NCBI GenBank assembly: GCA_950097015.1
Contig: CATNEN010000013.1
Coordinates: 620,001 to 684,000 of the forward strand
Source: Macrostomum hystrix
Lineage: Eukaryota; Platyhelminthes; Macrostomidae
Direction of reading: 5' to 3'
Length of the DNA: 64,000 bases
The position numbers and the translations under genes were made by a program. Below are positions 61,743 through 64,000 of the stretch, one piece after another; the stretch's first letter is position 1; each line of letters starts with the position of its first letter. The notes beneath the pieces are model-generated. The model saw only the letters and a program-made list of their open reading frames with translations. It did no database searches and was not told the origin of the DNA.

Positions 61743-64000
61743 ATGCTGTCATTATTCAAAGGCATTGGGAATCTTCTTGGCCTTAGACGACCTTCACTGC
61801 AGCAGCAACAGCAGCAGCAGCAACAGCAGCAGCAGCAAGAGGCACCGACTCAGAATGTTGCACCTGCCACTGCTTCTTCAAGCGATCTGCCACCAAGGCC
61901 CCGTCAGGAACAGCTTCAGCAGCAACAGAAGAGAAAAGCGCTTAAAAGCGGTGATCCTGACCGCGCTTCATCGACGTCAAACACGACCGTGGCTGGAGCT
62001 CAAAAGGCTGTAAGGTTCAGCGGCTACGCTGACAAAGATGATGACGATGCCGTCAGGAACAGCGTTGGCGTTGCACCGGTCATCGTCACCAAGGAAACGG
62101 ATGACGCCGTTCTTGTGGTGCAATGCGGAGACGACGGAATCAGCGGGGGCGATTCGGTGGCGGGCAGCGATCCCAGCCTGCAGAGCTTCCAGAAAGTCGA
62201 TGCCCCGACTTTTGAAGAAGAACAGGAGCAGCGAGGCGCCACAGGCGGTGGCGAGGTGTCAAGCACCTGCTCAGAGTGCGGCAGCTGCTCCCTGGAAGCC
62301 GGTGAGGATGGCGACGAAGCCGGGCGTCACGGCGTATCAGCCGACTTCAACGATCCAGAGTCGCAGGGCGGACGGTGGCTCCGTCAGCAACAGCTGATTG
62401 GCGAGGAGCAGCGAGTCGAGGATCTGCAGCGCCTAGCCGAGGAGCAGATGATGGAGGAGGACGCGATGGTGATGCGTCTGGAGGCTGAGGAGGCGGAGCA
62501 GCGACATCTGTTGGCCGGAGATCACGGCGCCGACAGCAAATCCATGGGCAACCTCGACAACGATGCTGACAGAGAAGCTCTGAAGAAAACTGTTGGTGAG
62601 CCAGGAATGTCGGAGATCGCCAGTCAGCTGCTGGAGCACGTTGAAGAGCTCAGTCCGGCGGGTGTGGTCCCGGTGGAGCAGACTGCCTTGCAGACCAAGA
62701 TTGAAGGCCAAGTTGGAAGTGCCGACTTTGATGGCCAGCCAAAGCAATTGGCTCATCGCGACGATAGAAAACTAGTTGAGCAAATGGAAGAACAGCAGAT
62801 GGAAGAGCCGAGAAAGCTAGATGAGTGGAGTGAGGAACATGCGCTGGAAGTGCAATTCGAAAGACATCAAAAGCTGCAGGAACAGACAGAGAAGCTGAGG
62901 CAACTAGAGGAACAGTTGGAAGAACAGAGGAAGCTGGAAGAGCAGTTAGACGAGCAGCGTAATCTGGAGGAACAGCGGAAGCTGGAGGAACAACGGAAAC
63001 TGGAGAAGCAGTTAGAAGAACAGCGGAAGTTGGAGGAGCAGTTGGAGGAGCAGCGGAAGCTGGAGGAACAGCGGAAGCTGGAGGAACAGTGGAAACTGGA
63101 GGAGCAGTTGGAAGAACAGCGGAAGCTGGAGGAACAGTTGGAAGAGCAGCGGAAGCTGGAGGAGCAGCGGAAGCTGGAGGAACAGCGGAAGCTGGAGGAA
63201 CAGTGGAAACTGGAGGAGCAGTTGGAAGAACAGCGGAAGCTGGAGGAACAGTTGGAAGAACAGCGGAAACTGGAGGAGCATTTGGAAGAACAGCGGAAGC
63301 TGGAGGAGCAGTTGGAAGAGCAGCGGAAGCTGGAGGAACAGCGGAAACTGGAGGAGCAGTTGGAAGAACAGCAGAAGCTGGAGGAGCAGTTGGAAGAACA
63401 GCGGAAGCTGGAGGAACAGTTTAAAGAACAGCGGAAGCTGGAGGAACAGTTGGAGGAGCAGCGGAAGCTGGAGGAACAGTTGGAGGAGCAGCGGAAGCTG
63501 GAGGAACAGTTGGAGGAGCAGCGGAAGCTGGAGGAGCAGTTGGAGGAGCAGCGGAAGCTGGAGGAGCAGTTGGAGGAGCAGCGGAAGCTGGAGGAGCAGC
63601 GGAAGCTGGAGGAGCAGTTGGAGGAGCAGCGGAAGCTGGAGGAGCAGTTGGAGGAGCAGCGGAAGCTGGAGGAGCAGCGGAAGCTGGAGGAGCAGCTGGA
63701 GGAGCAGCGGAAGCTGGAGGAGCAGCTGGAGGAGCAGCGGAAGCTGGAGGAACAGTTGGAAGAACAGCGGAAGCTGGAGGAACAGTTGGAAGAACAGCGG
63801 AAGCTGGAGGAACAGTTGGAGGAGCAGCGGAAGCTGGAGGAACAGTTGGAGGAGCAGCGGAAGCTGGAGGAGCAGCGGAAGCTGGAGGAGCAGCTGGAGG
63901 AGCAGCGGAAGCTGGAGCAGCAGATGGAATGCCACCTGAATGATGCAGTTGCTACCGAGAATGAAATCGCAGTGCACAAGTCCAGCCTTGATGCTGCGAA
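61743..64000 (+). CDS. long Glu/Gln-rich helical repeat protein, 3' truncated by window edge
   Basis: Starts at ATG 61743 and stays open for 752 codons to the last base, so the C-terminus lies outside. N-terminus MLSLFKGIGNLLGLRR is a short amphipathic stretch followed by 13 Gln (mixed CAG/CAA). Residues 35-370 are acidic and mostly disordered, with a Cys cluster (CSECGSC near 182-188). From about residue 374 to 729 it becomes a repeat of LEEQ and LEEQRK units, giving a 10-residue period (30 bp) with 6-residue insertions. The last 22 residues leave the repeat. There is no heptad hydrophobic pattern, so a long single alpha-helix or trichohyalin/involucrin-like rod is more likely than a classic coiled coil (inference). 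No known family is recognised. The frame is open back to 61635, so an upstream spliced start cannot be excluded. Variation between copies is mostly synonymous or E/Q/W, which supports coding. Confidence 0.75.
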   Translation, partial: MLSLFKGIGNLLGLRRPSLQQQQQQQQQQQQQEAPTQNVAPATASSSDLPPRPRQEQLQQQQKRKALKSGDPDRASSTSNTTVAGAQKAVRFSGYADKDDDDAVRNSVGVAPVIVTKETDDAVLVVQCGDDGISGGDSVAGSDPSLQSFQKVDAPTFEEEQEQRGATGGGEVSSTCSECGSCSLEAGEDGDEAGRHGVSADFNDPESQGGRWLRQQQLIGEEQRVEDLQRLAEEQMMEEDAMVMRLEAEEAEQRHLLAGDHGADSKSMGNLDNDADREALKKTVGEPGMSEIASQLLEHVEELSPAGVVPVEQTALQTKIEGQVGSADFDGQPKQLAHRDDRKLVEQMEEQQMEEPRKLDEWSEEHALEVQFERHQKLQEQTEKLRQLEEQLEEQRKLEEQLDEQRNLEEQRKLEEQRKLEKQLEEQRKLEEQLEEQRKLEEQRKLEEQWKLEEQLEEQRKLEEQLEEQRKLEEQRKLEEQRKLEEQWKLEEQLEEQRKLEEQLEEQRKLEEHLEEQRKLEEQLEEQRKLEEQRKLEEQLEEQQKLEEQLEEQRKLEEQFKEQRKLEEQLEEQRKLEEQLEEQRKLEEQLEEQRKLEEQLEEQRKLEEQLEEQRKLEEQRKLEEQLEEQRKLEEQLEEQRKLEEQRKLEEQLEEQRKLEEQLEEQRKLEEQLEEQRKLEEQLEEQRKLEEQLEEQRKLEEQLEEQRKLEEQRKLEEQLEEQRKLEQQMECHLNDAVATENEIAVHKSSLDAA
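62880..63925 (+). repeat. coding 30/18-bp repeat in the helical ORF
   Basis: In-frame repeat of CTGGAGGAGCAG and CGGAAG blocks: 12-bp LEEQ plus 18-bp LEEQRK. Antisense frames of 321 and 370 residues (Leu/Gln and Cys/Ser) run across it and are shadows. GAG/GAA and CAGTTG/CAGCTG choices mark duplicated blocks. Confidence 0.9.

Noticed and set aside
62867-63979. Antisense frames of 321 and 370 codons across the helical repeat
   Set aside because: They mirror the plus-strand GAG/CAG/CTG codons, giving Leu/Gln and Cys/Ser strings. The plus frame is longer, starts in unique sequence and has E/Q-conserving variation.

Overview
This window looks like nuclear DNA of a bilaterian animal, probably an invertebrate. 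The species cannot be fixed from the sequence; a flatworm or another spiralian would fit, but that is a guess. The grounds are GT-AG introns in most gene models, AATAAA signals, TATA/CCAAT promoters, two tRNA-derived SINE families, and animal-type genes: two bHLH transcription factors, an ENTPD5/6-like apyrase, a CD164/endolyn-like sialomucin and an Sp17-like RIIa/IQ protein. Nothing prokaryotic is seen.

Layout. 1-0.8 kb: 17-bp minisatellite. 1.47-3.0 kb (-): intronless secreted apyrase. 4.4-17.9 kb: almost gene-free and full of tandem arrays (7, 36, 17, 24, 24 and 22 bp units) with one SINE. 18.1-20.8 kb (+): HAND-like bHLH gene in three exons, with a different minisatellite in each intron. 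21.2-27.2 kb: three more arrays. 28.07-30.69 kb (+): possible three-exon gene for a small protein, with a 20-bp array in its first intron. 32.18-33.59 kb (+): Olig-type bHLH gene with a 19-bp array filling its only intron. 34.1-45.5 kb: arrays, SINEs and GC-rich non-coding DNA. 45.58-46.88 kb (+): CD164-like gene. 47.6-54.1 kb: two hAT-like transposon ends, each next to the same 16-bp minisatellite, around an unrecognised Ser/Ala-rich gene (-, 49.03-49.76 kb) and the first exon of the RIIa/IQ gene. 51.5-60.8 kb (+): RIIa/IQ gene with at least eight exons, six of them near-identical phase-0 IQ exons. 61.7 kb to the window end (+): a 752-codon open frame that runs off the edge and carries a long Glu/Gln/Lys/Arg/Leu helical repeat.

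The strongest theme is tandem repetition. By summing array coordinates I estimate 23-24 kb (over one third) of the window is in about 25 distinct arrays, most with 16-25 bp units. They sit between genes and inside most of the introns I can define. Many are strand-asymmetric polypurine/polypyrimidine runs. Several are built into higher-order repeats. Because many units are multiples of 3 bp they give long spurious reading frames, which I do not annotate as genes.

The genes do not form an obvious pathway. The two bHLH genes lie 14 kb apart on one strand and encode developmental regulators of different subfamilies. The RIIa/IQ protein and the coiled-coil ORF next to it are both scaffold-like, but a functional link is only inferred from position.
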